A stretch of DNA of 64,000 nt. It comes from Gonatopus flavifemur (lineage: Eukaryota > Arthropoda > Insecta > Hymenoptera > Dryinidae). Below, piece after piece: positions 47,384 to 58,688 of this stretch. A program made the translations under genes and the position numbers. The stretch covers positions 45,252,001 through 45,316,000 of the forward strand of contig JAFFJZ010000001.1 of assembly GCA_018340375.1 (NCBI GenBank). The letters are read 5' to 3'. The notes below the pieces were generated by a model. It worked only from the letters and a program-made list of their open reading frames with translations. It had not been told where the DNA came from and made no database searches. Positions within the stretch are counted from its first letter, which is position 1, and each line of letters begins with the position of its first letter.

Positions 47384-47711
47384 CACGGAGAAAAAATAAC
47401 TTCGGTGTGACAGTGAATCTAATTTTGCTGGATCCCTTTCGCTATCCCAGCAATCTTATTAGCTACGACAGCAATTTTTCAGTTGTAGCAGCAGACAATG
47501 TTCGCTCCTCAGCAAAATTTGTTTGCTATTCTGTAAATAAAACTTGAAATTTTGCTGGTCCAGCGAAGAATTTGCTGCTCCAATCAATCATGTTGCTTTC
47601 TCAGCAATCCAGTTAGCTGCGACATCGAATATTTAGCTAGTTTAGCAAAAAGCTTTGCAATTCTGTGTATAATACCTTGATTTGCTGAGTTTGCAAATTT
47701 TTTTTCCCGTG
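47384..47711. mobile_element. CACGG-ended element, CAGCA-rich family copy 3
   Basis: Ends CACGGAGAAAAAATAAC and TTTTTTCCCGTG. Flanks tg (47382-47383) and tg (47712-47713) form a non-palindromic 2 bp duplication. The interior matches 6549-6869 along its length (AGCTACGACAGCAATTTTTC, AAAATTTGTTTGCTATTC, CTCAGCAATCCAGTTAGCTG). Confidence 0.85.
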
Positions 47712-49851
47712 TGAACAGCTAATGCATATTGATCTGTTGTTATTACATTTGATAATACAATTTTGAAAAGAATGTGTCATTTGGTTCTATAGACTGTTGC
47801 AATTCTATAGTTCAAGTCTGCCCTCGACATACTAATAAATTGTAATAATTCATTCAATGATATATTTCGTTTTCTCCATGCAGTGAGAAGAATTTTACAT
47901 GAAAAGGATTGAGTGATAAAAAGCATTTGAATCCCATTATAATTTTATCAACAATTAATTTGTTTTTCAAAATATTTCGAATCGATTCAATTATGAGAAA
48001 AAAGTTAGATACAAAAATCCTATGATTGTGGTTTTAGGGATTGATTAACTAATTCGAACAAAATTATTAACGCGAAGGAATGTAGTCTCATAAACCTCCT
48101 GGATATCTTGAATCTTGAAACGTGAAAAAAAATAGAATGAAAATAAAAATTGTCTCACGTAACCGTTATCTGATCGACAAAGTGGCAAGTGTTGACGGAT
48201 TAACTTAGGTCATGCGATCCCCTACGAAAAGTCAGCTACCTTTTTGCTGTTTACTAAACCATTCAAATCCTGAACCGTATTCCTATAAACCCTTGTTGTA
48301 AGTGTGGAATCGAGGGTGAAAAGTAATAGAAACGTGTTCACATCCATTTCAAATTTCAACAATCCTTTCAATCTTGCCATTATCTTTTGTTAGTGCTCGT
48401 TACAGTAATACGATATTTTATTCTGAGTTTACATGCATAATAAATTGATCAATTATCATGAAATTCAGCACGGTATCTCATATTCTTTGCCTTAATATGC
48501 TGGATATGTATTCTCATGTATTCCTATTTCCCTGAAACGAATTATGGAATGCTGATTTAGACTTTGAGACTTGAGTGCTGCATGTTCATGTTTTTTTATT
48601 TTTGACTGTGGTGGATTGTTCATTCGATAACTGTTTACGTAATAATTCAAGTGAGCTTAGTCCCGTTTTCTTCTGTTTTTGCTTGGAGTTCATTTGTTCA
48701 CATTTCTAAATTTCATGAAACCTTCTTTTGGCAATATTGATTTCGCTTTTGATTTGTTTAATAAAGTTCAGTTCTTATAGATTAGTTAGTAGGATTTCTG
48801 AACTCCGAATGCATTCCTGTAACAGATATGGTATGACGTTTACCGAATCAATCATCGTAATATGAAGATACCACTATAAAATAATCCCTTATAATACCTT
48901 ATGTTCACTGAATGTCGAGGTTCTTTGATTGGGAAGAGAACGCAGGTCAGATTATTGGATGAATTCTCAATTAACGAAGAAAAATATAAATTTATTAAAT
49001 GATGAAGAAAGTTTATGAACATAATCACAAAAACTGTCATAAATACGAATCTTCACCCCCCAAATACGTTTCTCATCGATGCAAAGAAAGTGTGGATCTC
49101 TTATTTCCCGATAGAAAGAATGAAACACTACAACATATTCAAATTCCAGTAAAATCGGAGGTGGATAATTCAGAATGTTTATTCACATAGATGAGTACGT
49201 ATCCGATTTTTGATTCATATGTACCGCAACCGTTATTTCGAAAATAGTGAGAATGTGGCACTCAATGCGATTGTTTCAGAACTCAAACAAAATTTATATG
49301 ATCTTTTAATTCTTCTGATACTGAAATTCCATTACAAAGAGAAGAGAATTTGCTACATCTACTATAATTTAGAGTGAAATTAAAGACGAATGCAATACGG
49401 AACGATATTCTCTGCGATTGTAATCAAGTATATCGTTAATTGTTTCGGACTCTTGATCTCACGGGAAATAGTTTTTCGTTTACATTGACATTCAAATTCT
49501 CAAATAAATTTTTTTATGTTCCAGGTGCGTATTTGAAAGTTACTTTTGGAATTACTCAGGAGAAATGTGAGTAGATTTTAATGGTTTTTTTTCGGATATA
49601 GAAAAAAATAGAACATTCCATAATGTGAGAATTTTCTTCAAGGACTATCTATATTTGAGATAATCCAAGCGACGAAACGGAATGATGGAATTGATTACAC
49701 AAAACGATTCTAAAATAGGGAGAATTTTTAATCAGATAATGGGGTACACTTCACGGTCTTGAATATTTTTATGCTCATTCATAAATCTTTGTTAAGAATT
49801 CATTGCTTGTACTAATTCGATGAGGGAGAACACTTTGGCAGAATTTTCATA
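47712..49851. other. AT-rich DNA with one small coding-like frame
   Basis: No element ends recognised. See 48999-49190 for the only frame of interest. Confidence 0.4.
48999..49190 (+). CDS. Small unrecognised frame, 63 codons
   Basis: MMKKVYEHNHKNCHKYESSP then ...HRCKESVDLLFPDRKNETLQ...VKSEVDNSECLFT: hydrophilic, with scattered Cys and His, unlike the Phe/Ile-rich chance frames around it. No family recognised; could be an exon fragment or chance. Confidence 0.2.
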   Translation: MMKKVYEHNHKNCHKYESSPPKYVSHRCKESVDLLFPDRKNETLQHIQIPVKSEVDNSECLFT

Positions 49852-51033
49852 CACGGAGAAAAATAAAGTTTGGAAAATTACTACGTTCCTACTGAATTGG
49901 CAAGATACGAGTAAACATGACTGTAATTGTTACACAGTGTAGTAAAAATCTGTACTTGATCATCTGTAACGTTATATGCTCATGCTAAAGAGTGTCAGGC
50001 ACACTGTTAGAAAAATCTGTTTGGAATTTAATGTAAAAAGTTTGGAAGCAATTAACACACACAATTGTGTATTAATTTTCAAACATTTTTGTATCCCCAA
50101 AATAATAGATAGAATTTTGAAATTCAAGCCAAAACCTTATAAAAATCGATGTAAAAAAATGCATGAATTTTCAACACTATTACTTAATTTCCAAAATTCC
50201 TTCCAAATATTTCATCATGTTATGGTGTGAAATTAATACAAAAAATTCTGAAAATCAAAATACATATATGAATGAATTATTAGAATCGTGTGATTTGATT
50301 TTACGATGAATTTTCAACACCACATTATTTAATTTTAAAAATCCCTCCTGAATACTTCATCATGTTTTGTTACAAAATTAATACAAAAAATTCTGAAAAT
50401 GAAAATACATATGTGAGCGAATTATTAAAACTTCGTGATTTGATTTCACAATTAGTGATGTTGATTTTACAACAAGTAATTTTCCCTACAAAAATTCACA
50501 TCGAAAGGGTAGACCACGATTGTCCCGAAATTTCCTGATTTATTGAAAACTAGTACTTTCTAGTCATTTCTCAAAATCTACTAGTTTTCAACAGATCGGG
50601 GAATTTCAGGTTCACACACTTTCGGAATAATCGCATATATCGGGATATGAATTTTCATAAACTGTGGTGAATATCAGAAACTTTGTTTGAAATTTGAGAA
50701 ATATGTAATTGATTTTCCTATATTCAAATAAATACAGGAATTCAATATCTACAGTTATGAATTTTCACAAACTGTTATGAATTTCAAAACTTTTGTTTCA
50801 AGTTCATGAAATATGTGATTGATTTTTCAATATCCAAATGTGGAATACAATTCATATAGCGCTCTTGAAAATTAATGTACTTTTTTCTATGAACGTATAT
50901 TGAATTCACAAACATTTTTAACAGTGCGAACCATTCATTTTACTACATTGTCTATCAATAAAAGTAGTATTTTCTCGTATCTTGCCAAATTAGTAGGAAT
51001 GTAGTAATCTTCTAAACTTTATTTTTCTCCGTG
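49852..51033. mobile_element. 1.18 kb CACGG-ended element
   Basis: CACGGAGAAAAATAAAGTTT and the inverted right end match over about 65 bp, including TTCCTACT(G/A)A(A/T)TTGGCAAGATACGAG. Flanks ta and ta. It contains the CACTG-ended element 50002-50926. Confidence 0.9.
50002..50926. mobile_element. CACTGTTA-ended element with internal tandem repeats, nested
   Basis: CACTGTTAGAAAAATCTGTT and inverted CACTGTTAAAAATGTTTGTG. Flanks ca and cg. It holds a diverged tandem pair with period about 147 bp (ATGAATTTTCAACAC at 50161 and 50308), a second pair with period about 110 bp (GAATTTTCA(T/C)AAACTGT at 50650 and 50760), and a palindrome (GAAAACTAGTA / TACTAGTTTTC) near 50545-50590. Confidence 0.65.
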
Positions 51034-51612
51034 TACGAAATTTCATAAACTCATTCCGTGATAGAAAAAGCCCGTTCTAGAATAATTTGTCATAAATCTT
51101 TCCAATTCGAATGGAAGGGAATATAAAATTGAAGATGACAAGTAATTGGTTCATTCCAATCGTACTTCTAGTTTTTTTGTAATCGAATTTAGCAGACTCT
51201 TTAGGTGTAGTAATTGAAAACGACATCGAGTAGGAAATTTGAGTTGCCTGAACTAAAACATTTCCCCTTTGTAGCAAAAATTTTCAGTTGAAAGGACTAT
51301 AACTATACTATATTTAGTTGAGATCGTACTTCATTAAAATTTCTAGTCACGCCAACCGAATAGTTCTTTCAATGTACACCCACCAGTTGATAACCACGCA
51401 CACAAACGCAACTCGAAAACTTGAAACTGTAATAAACACTGTAGCCCTAGCAGGGATCATTCTAGGCGCGTCTTTGGTGCGAAAGTGAGCCTCAGTACTG
51501 CCTAGAATGTCTCGTTAACGTCTTCTCTGCGCCGAGCCAAAACAGGAGCGAGAATGTTTTCTCATTTATCACATTATTTTACGTTGGGAAGAATTTTTTG
51601 GTAAATTTCATA
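51034..51612. other. No recognisable gene or repeat
   Basis: Mostly AT-rich; a less AT-rich patch at 51440-51540 with a short inverted pair ATTCTAGGC / GCCTAGAAT. Confidence 0.4.
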
Positions 51613-51804
51613 CACTGAGAGCAATTTTTGAGGTTACTGTAACTAGAAATTTGATTAATTCATCTAAAAAAAGTATACTTGATACAATTGAGTGATGAAT
51701 CAATTATACTTTTTTGGTTGAATCAACCAAATTTTGTGAGCTCTCATTAGGAATGTTTGGTTGAGATGTTTTAGTTACAGTGATTATAGACATTTTTCTC
51801 AGTG
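51613..51804. mobile_element. CACTGAGA-ended element
   Basis: CACTGAGAGCAATTTTTGAG and inverted CACTGAGAAAAATGTC. Arms share CTGTAACTA and AAATTTG(A/G)TT. Flanks ta and ta. Probably a short relative of 46413-47370. Confidence 0.75.
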
Positions 51805-51918
51805 TATATTCATGATTCTTGAATACATGAAATTGACAGAAAAATTCTAGACTGCAGAAGTTTATGGAAATATAGATTATTCGTTATATATATATATATC
51901 TTGCACATTTGAAATTAA

Positions 51919-52534
51919 CCCTTGTTTACCACACTGGAGTGAAATCCACCCCAGCCCCATTCTACATCAATTTCGAGTGTTTTCATCTAAGGCCACAGGG
52001 TCCATAGTAACATCTGTCGATAGCCAGAGGATGCCACTACTTTTTGGCCTACTAACATTCCGGTGGACTCATTATTCTATCTGCAGCAGTTATTGAAAGT
52101 TCTAAATTGAAGATTTTCAATGAAAACAAATATTTCAATTTTTTTACAAATTTCTTCCCTTTCTTTTCTCAGAATAAATACTTCTCTATCAGCAGTAATT
52201 CGAGGACTGATTTCTTTCTCAAAGAGTAACATTCCAAAAGTATGATGTCCAATTTTCAGCTCAAAATATTTGAAAATAATGAAATTATGAATTTGTTGGG
52301 AAAACAGTCGCTGATCCAGTTTTCTTTTTACACTTCATTTTTTTTAGTATACTTAAATTTGATTTTTGGCTGTATAATCTATAAGATTTTTCAAAGTGAA
52401 CATCGAATAAGTCCCAAAAAATTGACAAGTAACAATATTTAATAGTTCATTTGTTATCACAATTTTTGTGGTTGGGGTAGAAATTACGCCAGTGTGGCAA
52501 GTATGTGATTCCTGTGAAGTGTGATAAACGAGGG
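51919..52534. mobile_element. piggyBac-like MITE with TTAA duplication
   Basis: CCCTTGTTTACCACACTGG at the left and inverted CCCTCGTTTATCACACTTC at the right, each flanked by TTAA (51915-51918, 52535-52538). CCC ends on a TTAA target are the signature of piggyBac-type elements. Inside, CCACCCCAGCCCC pairs with GTGGTTGGGGTAG. The 66-codon frame at 52242-52442 has no recognised motif. Confidence 0.85.
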
Positions 52535-52973
52535 TTAATAGCGTAGAATGGTACATTACATACTTGTAAATTGAAAGATACTGGGTATCGTTTCATATAT
52601 TTTATGTAGAATCTGTAGAAAATATATAACATGCAAAATCTGTATTTGCATCAACTTCCGCAGTCTATTCATGAAAATATCTCGAAAAATTCTCTCCATT
52701 GAATTATTTTTTCCATACCAAAACAATTCTCAAAAAGGCTGTTTTTAGGCCTCTGAATTCAGACTTCCTTATCACCTTGATTTTCTTCAATTTGCAAAAT
52801 TGAACGTTGATTCTCAGTTTTGTCAATAACAGATTCGAATCTTCGAGTTGAAAAGGATCGATTTGAATTATTGTTCATTATAATAAATGCGGGATACAGC
52901 AATTCGATAAAATTATCCATTCAATTGAATGACATGATGATTAATCAAAAATACCAATGTAATCACGAACCTA

Positions 52974-53474
52974 CACGGAGAGAAATTGACACGAGCAGAA
53001 AATGTCTGCTCACTTCGTATCAATCTCTAAGAACAAATTGTTTTCGAACATTACTGGCTAATGTGCGTTCATCAATTGTCAATGACCGCACATTGGTGAT
53101 TATTGTACACTGAAAAAAATATTTCTTCCAACCGAATGAATAGTTTATTTGTTCTCTCTCCGTAAAATATTTCTTCGGATTAATGAAATATTTAATCGAA
53201 TCAAATAATGGAATGCTTGTCCCAAATAAATTGGTCTCCTAAATAAATCATTTATTCGCCACAAGTAATCAATTTTTGCATCTAATTGAATATTTCATTT
53301 CTACGAATAAATATTTTATGGAGAGAGGACAGATAAATATTTTTTCCAGTGTACGTATCATTGATCGGTCACTGATGTGAACCACATTAGCCAGCAGTGT
53401 TTTATATAATTTTTCCTTGAACAGTGATGATCAGTGTGCGGAACATTGGTCACTCGTGGCAGATTTTCTCCGTG
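52974..53474. mobile_element. CACGG-ended element, interrupted
   Basis: CACGGAGAGAAATTGACACGAG at the left; inverted right end CACGGAGAAAATCTGCCACGAG. Flanks ta and ta. Subterminal GCACATTGGT and GCGGAACATTGGTCAC pair. Interrupted by 53108-53351. Confidence 0.8.
53108..53351. mobile_element. CACTG-ended element nested in 52974-53474
   Basis: CACTGAAAAAAATATTT and inverted CACTGGAAAAAATATTTATC. Arms share CTCTCTCC(G/A)TAAAATATTT and ATGAAATATT. Flanks ta and ta. Confidence 0.85.
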
Positions 53475-54818
53475 TAGGGCTGGTTCAGTTTGAAGCTCGA
53501 ACACATATCGGACGGAACCTGATCCTCGGTTCCTTTAACTCGATCGAAAACAACCTCCCAAACTCGCATGTAACACACAAAACAATCAATCGTAACAACT
53601 AGATTTTATGAACCTTAAATATCCATTTCCACAAACCAAATACAAACAAATACACACAATTTAAACAGACTTTCCAAGATTTCAGGGTAAAGATATATGA
53701 GGTAAACTTTCCAAATATTGCCTAATACCGTGAATTTAATCTTTGAACACGAATAACAAAAAGTAACATAACCGAAAACATATAAAATTACTCGGATACA
53801 TTTTCTCCTATATGCTATCCAATACTATTATTACTAGGATACATTGTTATGCCTATTATTCATGTTTAAGGATGCAATTCACAGTATTTGGGCAGTTTAC
53901 CTTATGTCAAACACGATCCACGCGTTTAGGTGAATTAGGTACTTCCAGCCGTTTACAAGCGTGTTCAAAGTTGGCTTGGTTTTTGCGAACGATAGCTTTT
54001 TGAATCCTTATTTGAATCTTGGTTTCAGTCTGCACGAAATCATCCCTAATCTACTGCAATTTAAAAGCATCTTTGTATATCAAGATGGTTGAAAAATGGG
54101 AAGAATAAGAACAAAGAGTGGCGAACAAAGAAAGAAAGAAGAGAGGGAAAACACAGAGAAGGTCTATAGGAGAGGAAAACGAAATGTATGTATGAGAAGA
54201 AAAGAGGGTAGAAAGGAATGTCTGATAACCTAACCTATCACAGGCCGACTAAAAGCCGCCACCTTCTCTTCCCCATTGTCCTTTTACTCTCCGAAGCAAC
54301 CCCATCAATCGTTCTTTCTCTTCTCTCTTTGGCTCTCTCTCCGTTTCTCTACCCCTCTCTTTATTTCTCTCCTACTCTTTTGAACGGGAAACGGAAAGTG
54401 TGTATACTTTCGATGGTGGAAACGGCAATGCCTCATGCTAAAATAGGCGGTGAAATGGTCGAGAAAGACTGTCTTTGAGGTCCGTTGTTCATCGTTGATC
54501 GACGTCACAAAGGAAAGAAAACTTTGGATTGACACTTGCGGGAAGGAACACGCAATTTCGGTGGATAAAGGAACTTGTTTTCCGTGTAATTCTTTTTTAT
54601 TCTCTTCCTTCGAATCACGATCTATTCAATCGTTTTCGCAATTCATCTCGTTACCCTTTCCCAAATGTGATTCCATAATTTTCATTCCTCCATGAAATTT
54701 CAGGTCCACGGAGAACAAATAATCCACTCTGACTGCGAAATCTGATTTCGCTGGGTATTTTTTGCGAAGAATGTTGAACTCTTCAGCTTTTCCTTGACAA
54801 AGAATTCGTTATTTTGCC
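53475..54818. other. No recognisable gene; C/T-rich tract
   Basis: Purine-rich run at about 54105-54215 followed by a pyrimidine-rich run at 54250-54380, where frames are open on both strands by composition. A lone TTTTCCGTGTA element end lies near 54578-54588. Confidence 0.4.
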
Positions 54819-54975
54819 TTGCGAAACTGAAGCGTGCTCTGAGCGTCGTTAACCGCAAAATCACTCTTCAGAGGTTATCTATCTCTTTTCGAATATGTCG
54901 CGTGTGAAGAGATAGATAACCTCTGGAGAATAATTTGGCGAATATCCACGCTTAGAGGTCGCTTCATTTTCGTCA
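54819..54975. repeat. 157 bp hairpin
   Basis: CAGAGGTTATCTATCTCTT is perfectly repeated inverted around a short loop, and the arms extend outward with mismatches through GAAGCG...CTC(T/A)(G/A)AGCGT. The right end ATTTTCGTCAGGG suggests a CCCTGACGAAAAT-type element end. Confidence 0.7.
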
Positions 54976-55692
54976 GGGTTAGTAAACAGTGATGCAGGCA
55001 AATCACATTTTGATTTCACACAAAAAGCGAATTTTTTGCACCCCTCATTTTCGGAATTATCGATGGACTTTCATGTAATTTAATTGAATAACTGAATGAT
55101 TAATTATACTTTTCATCCATTATCCTCACCGATTTTGGTCATCTTATTTTCCATTAATCACCAACGAGAAACATTCCAATAAAATCATTGGAAATCGTGG
55201 TCAAAATAAAACGGATGGATGAAAAACTTGATTCGATTCCAAAAATTTGGTGGGATTTATATTATTCAATATCGTGCACGCGGGAAGACAGAGATTATTA
55301 ACATGTTCAGAAGAATGAATGACAATTTAGGGGAAAAGAGTGCAGCTGAAGGATATTCCTAGTGAATTTACCAGAAATTGATAGTTCCATAAAGAAAAGT
55401 AACAATCAAACGATCAACACTCAATATTTTCACTACGAATTCTTGGTGAACTCCCCACCCAAGTAGCAACAGAATTTTTTATATATACTATAAACATTCA
55501 TAGTACATAAACATTCTTCAGCGATTATTTGTTTCCCTGATTTTACAGTCGTTTTTCTAAATGTTAATAATGTGTTTTAAATATTGATCACTTTTTTCTC
55601 TCCGCGTAGAAGAATTATGTCTGTCAATTACTGTTTTCTCTTAATGAATATCTTCATGAAAGTTCGTAGGTGAAAATCGTCCCTGATTTCAG

Positions 55693-55846
55693 GATGAATT
55701 TCTGAGAATAGAAGAATTAGAAGAAATACGGTATTTGTGTCCGCATGGGATCGAAGCCAGGAAGCTTTCGATTAAAAATCCTTTTGAAGGATTTGAATTC
55801 TCCATGAGGCAGTTTTCCGATGGCAGTTTTGAGGATGAAACTCAAG
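55693..55846 (+). CDS. Candidate internal exon, family unknown
   Basis: Flanked by an acceptor-like CCCTGATTTCAG (ends 55692) and a donor-like CAAG|GTACCT (55847 on). The open frame reads DEFLRIEELEEIRYLCPHGI then EARKLSIKNPFEGFEFSMRQ and FSDGSFEDETQ. Acidic, with few low-complexity residues, unlike chance frames nearby. It lies 1.5 kb upstream of the gene-carrying element, but I cannot show a link to the fragment in it. Confidence 0.3.
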
Positions 55847-56509
55847 GTACCTGAAATGATAGATTCATAATTCTCCAATTAACATGTCTTTCACGGTGCT
55901 AACACCGTGTTTCCTTTGATGAGTGCGAATAATGATGATGACAATAATAATAATAATAATCTTTTCGTAAGATTTCTGTTAAATCCTAAAACGAGAAATT
56001 CATCCAATAAAATGCATGCGGATTCTGTATTCTGAGCTGTGCCTGTTCAATTCCTGTCCATCGCTGTACATTGATGGTATGGAAGAGAATTGAATTGAAT
56101 CCACAACCACAGACGGGATATACCATGATTTTTTGTTTTGTATATCAATAATTGATGGAACAATCGAATTTCTCGTCGGAAGAAGAACTCTATCCAAAGA
56201 AAGGAAAAACCCATATTACCAACAAACAGTCCTGTCAGAATTGACGCGGAACGATGCAAATTCATATTTGCATCGTGGTGTACGCGGTATTTGGTGCTCT
56301 GCACTCTCACGCGATGTTCTAAAACATCACGTCCCTTTAGAAATTATGCTTGGCGTTACCGATACTTCGATGAGCACGTATCTATTTGGAATATACTATT
56401 ACGCGGGAAGATTGTTTGTTATTTTAATTTTCTCCAATTCAATATTGATAATATACTTATATTTTCCATGATCAGAGTGTCTACTTCTTGAGTTTGACGA
56501 TAACGCATG

Positions 56510-57000
56510 ATTAGGCCCCAGGCTCGTAATGCCAAGACTGACAATTGCAACATGATCGGCGTCAAGCTTGGTATGCCAAGTCTGGTTAGTCTAGCCATGG
56601 CCGATACATGGGCCGCCATAGCTGATTAAGCGTTGATAGATTCTTGGACACCAATGTTAGGACCAAGCATATTCTGTCGTGTTTGATTTGATTTTCGTCA
56701 AACAAGCCTTGACCAATGCTTGGCGCGTTATAGCCGAACCAAACCTTGATAGCGTCTTGAACATTAATGCTAGGACCAAGCTGTTTTGCCGTATTGGATT
56801 TCCGATATATATGAGAGCTGAATGCTCAGCAGAGAACGTTATTATCATCCTAAACATTGGCCTAGCTTGATAACATTGTTGGTAATCAGGCTATACCCGG
56901 TGATAACGAGCATTGATAACAGCTTGGCTTATTAGCTTGGTAACATTGTTGGCCATCAAGCTACACCCGGTGATGATTGGCATTGACTCGAACCTCCCTA
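56510..57000. repeat. GCTTGG-rich repeat, copy 1
   Basis: Less AT-rich block with repeated ACCAAGC / GCTTGG. A tandem pair with period 70 bp: TAACATTGTTGG...ACCCGGTGAT...GGCATTGA-like units at about 56867 and 56937. A second pair with period about 110 bp: CTTGATAG...TAGGACCAAGC at about 56635 and 56744. Related to 63540-63740. Confidence 0.65.
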
Positions 57001-57216
57001 GTAGAAATTTTCTCTAGCAAATGATGAGGCACTGATCAGTTTTTCATTTTACTGATCAGGGACTGATCAGGCACTCACAAGTTTCCGACAAGGGGTGTAA
57101 CGCTTTGACTGATGAGAAACTGATTGAAGAAACTGAGCAGATATCAGCGAGTAACTGATGAGGGACTGATCAGTAGTTGATGAGTTATTTGTGAGTAACC
57201 AACGAAGCATTCATCA
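57001..57216. repeat. CTGATCAG-rich repeat, copy 1
   Basis: Starts near CCCTAGTAGAAATTTT (56997) and repeats ACTGATCAG, ACTGATGAG and GGGACTGATCAG. A second copy in reverse orientation is split by the hAT-type element at 61924-63395. Confidence 0.6.
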
Positions 57217-57721
57217 CACGAGTGAAAAAATGTAGATCGGAAATTGATAAAAAAAAATCTCACATTGATCACGAATCAAGTGATCATTGTGAGATACGCC
57301 AAGTGAGATTTTAGGATCTCTTCCTCATCATCGGGACGTTATCAATTCTGATCTGATGTCAAAACAGATGATCATTTTCTGATCAATGTTGCATTATTTC
57401 CGACTGATTCCCAAAGCCTCGTACAATTTTCTAAAATCGTTCAAATGTGATCACAATCATATCTACGGTTGATGCGTAAAAGATCTTTGTTTGATATATA
57501 TCGGGAAATTGTCATCCAATTGTAACATTGTTACAAAAATGTGATTTCCATTGAGTCTCTAAAACACTTCCTTATTATTAACATACAAAAATAATATTTA
57601 TATCGATTTGATAGTTTCACGGAATTGAGATAGAATTTGCGCAGTGTTGATTCTGATATCATTGTTTTCCTAATGCACGTTGATTCCTGAGAACTTCTAT
57701 CAAAATTTTATGGTTATTCAA

Positions 57722-58015
57722 CCCGTAAGTACGCGCGCGGGGTGTCTCAGACACCCCAGTATTTCTCGTTGAGTATCATTTTCTCATGGAAGAGCAAAAT
57801 ACAATTTCCTTCTTCATTTTTCATCGTCAATATATTTGAAATTTTTCAAATGCAATTGATGAATCTGTAAGAGGATGAGTTGGAGTATAGTGGAGAATTT
57901 TATACTATTCAAAATTATGAGAATCTCAACGCTTCCTAAGCAATTATTTCTTGGGGTGTCTGAGACACCCCGCGCGCGTGCTTACGAAAAATAAAACCGC
58001 GCGCGTACTTTCGGG
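57722..58015. mobile_element. piggyBac-like MITE with GGGGTGTCTCAGACACCCC palindromes
   Basis: Ends CCCGTAAGTACGCGCGCGG and inverted CCCGAAAGTACGCGCGCGG. Right flank TTAA (58016-58019), left flank TCAA (57718-57721). The near-perfect palindrome around GTGTCTCAGACAC (right copy GTGTCTGAGACAC) occurs at both ends next to CGCGCGCG runs, the most CpG-rich spots in the window. The interior is AT-rich and non-coding. Confidence 0.8.
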
Positions 58016-58035
58016 TTAAATAAATGAAAATTGTT

Positions 58036-58448
58036 TTACTTGTGAGAGTCATGCGAATTCTTGAAAATGTGTTCAGATAATAAAATATTTTTATTGAGGT
58101 TCCAATTCACATTTTCTTTGCGCAACTCTTTATCATCATTTTTATCCGTACCAAGTCTCTGAGGTAAGTGTTGAAGATGTTGTTTTTCAGCTAAATAAAA
58201 TAGATGATAATGAATGAGAATCATAACGATAGCCAACGGATTGTCTCATTGTGTGATTTCTAGGAACGAAACTATTCATCACAATAATTTGTACTCACAA
58301 TCTTTATCGATAAGGTTTGCAGGATACCAGGTAGGTTCGCATTTTTCTTTCATTTTCTTTCCAATAATTCGAATGTAGTTTTATTTTGTTTTTCAATGAT
58401 GCTGCAAGAACGAAGTTTAGAATGGAGCCACAATCATAAATGTAACAT
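58036..58448 (-). pseudogene. Captured gene fragment, minus-strand copy (decayed)
   Basis: Homologous in reverse to 58689-59072. From the ATG at 58446-58448 the frame reads MLHL, a stop, then LWLHSKLRSCSI (plus copy LWLNCEPRSWSI). A frameshift and a stop (58381-58383) follow, then NYIRIIGKKMKEKCEPTWYP and ANLIDKD. The donor GTGAGT (58298 downward) and acceptor TTTAG at 58191 match the plus copy, giving a 108 bp intron. Exon 2 (58190-58036) reads EKQHLQHLPQRLGTDKNDDK...SHDSHK and TAA. Protein-level alignment to the sister copy despite the lesions implies an ancestral coding gene. Function unknown. Confidence 0.6.
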
Positions 58449-58688
58449 ATTCCATTTATCTATTTTAAAATCCTCCTTGTCCGTGTAATTCATTCGTTCT
58501 GCATAGAAACGAGATCATAACAAATTTCAAACAACCTCCGAAAGTAACAGGAATGAATTGAAGCTGCAGTTCTTATATATCGATAAATTTCGATTATTTG
58601 CTCTTATTTCTTGTGATATACAATTGGAAAGTCATTAAAATTCACGGATTGCAAACAGCATTGTCCGATCATTGAGATCTAGTGGAAC

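Noticed and set aside
49976..50230. 84-codon frame within 49852-51033
   Set aside because: It spans the end of the nested CACTG element and the start of a tandem repeat; chance.
53417..53602. 61-codon frame (MNSDDQCAEHWS...)
   Set aside because: It begins inside the CACGG element 52974-53474 and crosses its end.
56657..56870. Overlapping frames on both strands near 56.7 kb
   Set aside because: They translate the tandem GCTTGG repeat; no protein-like features.
57001..57216. CTGATCAG repeats as a CRISPR array
   Set aside because: Spacing is irregular, units are degenerate palindromes, and the sequence is of eukaryotic type with no cas genes.
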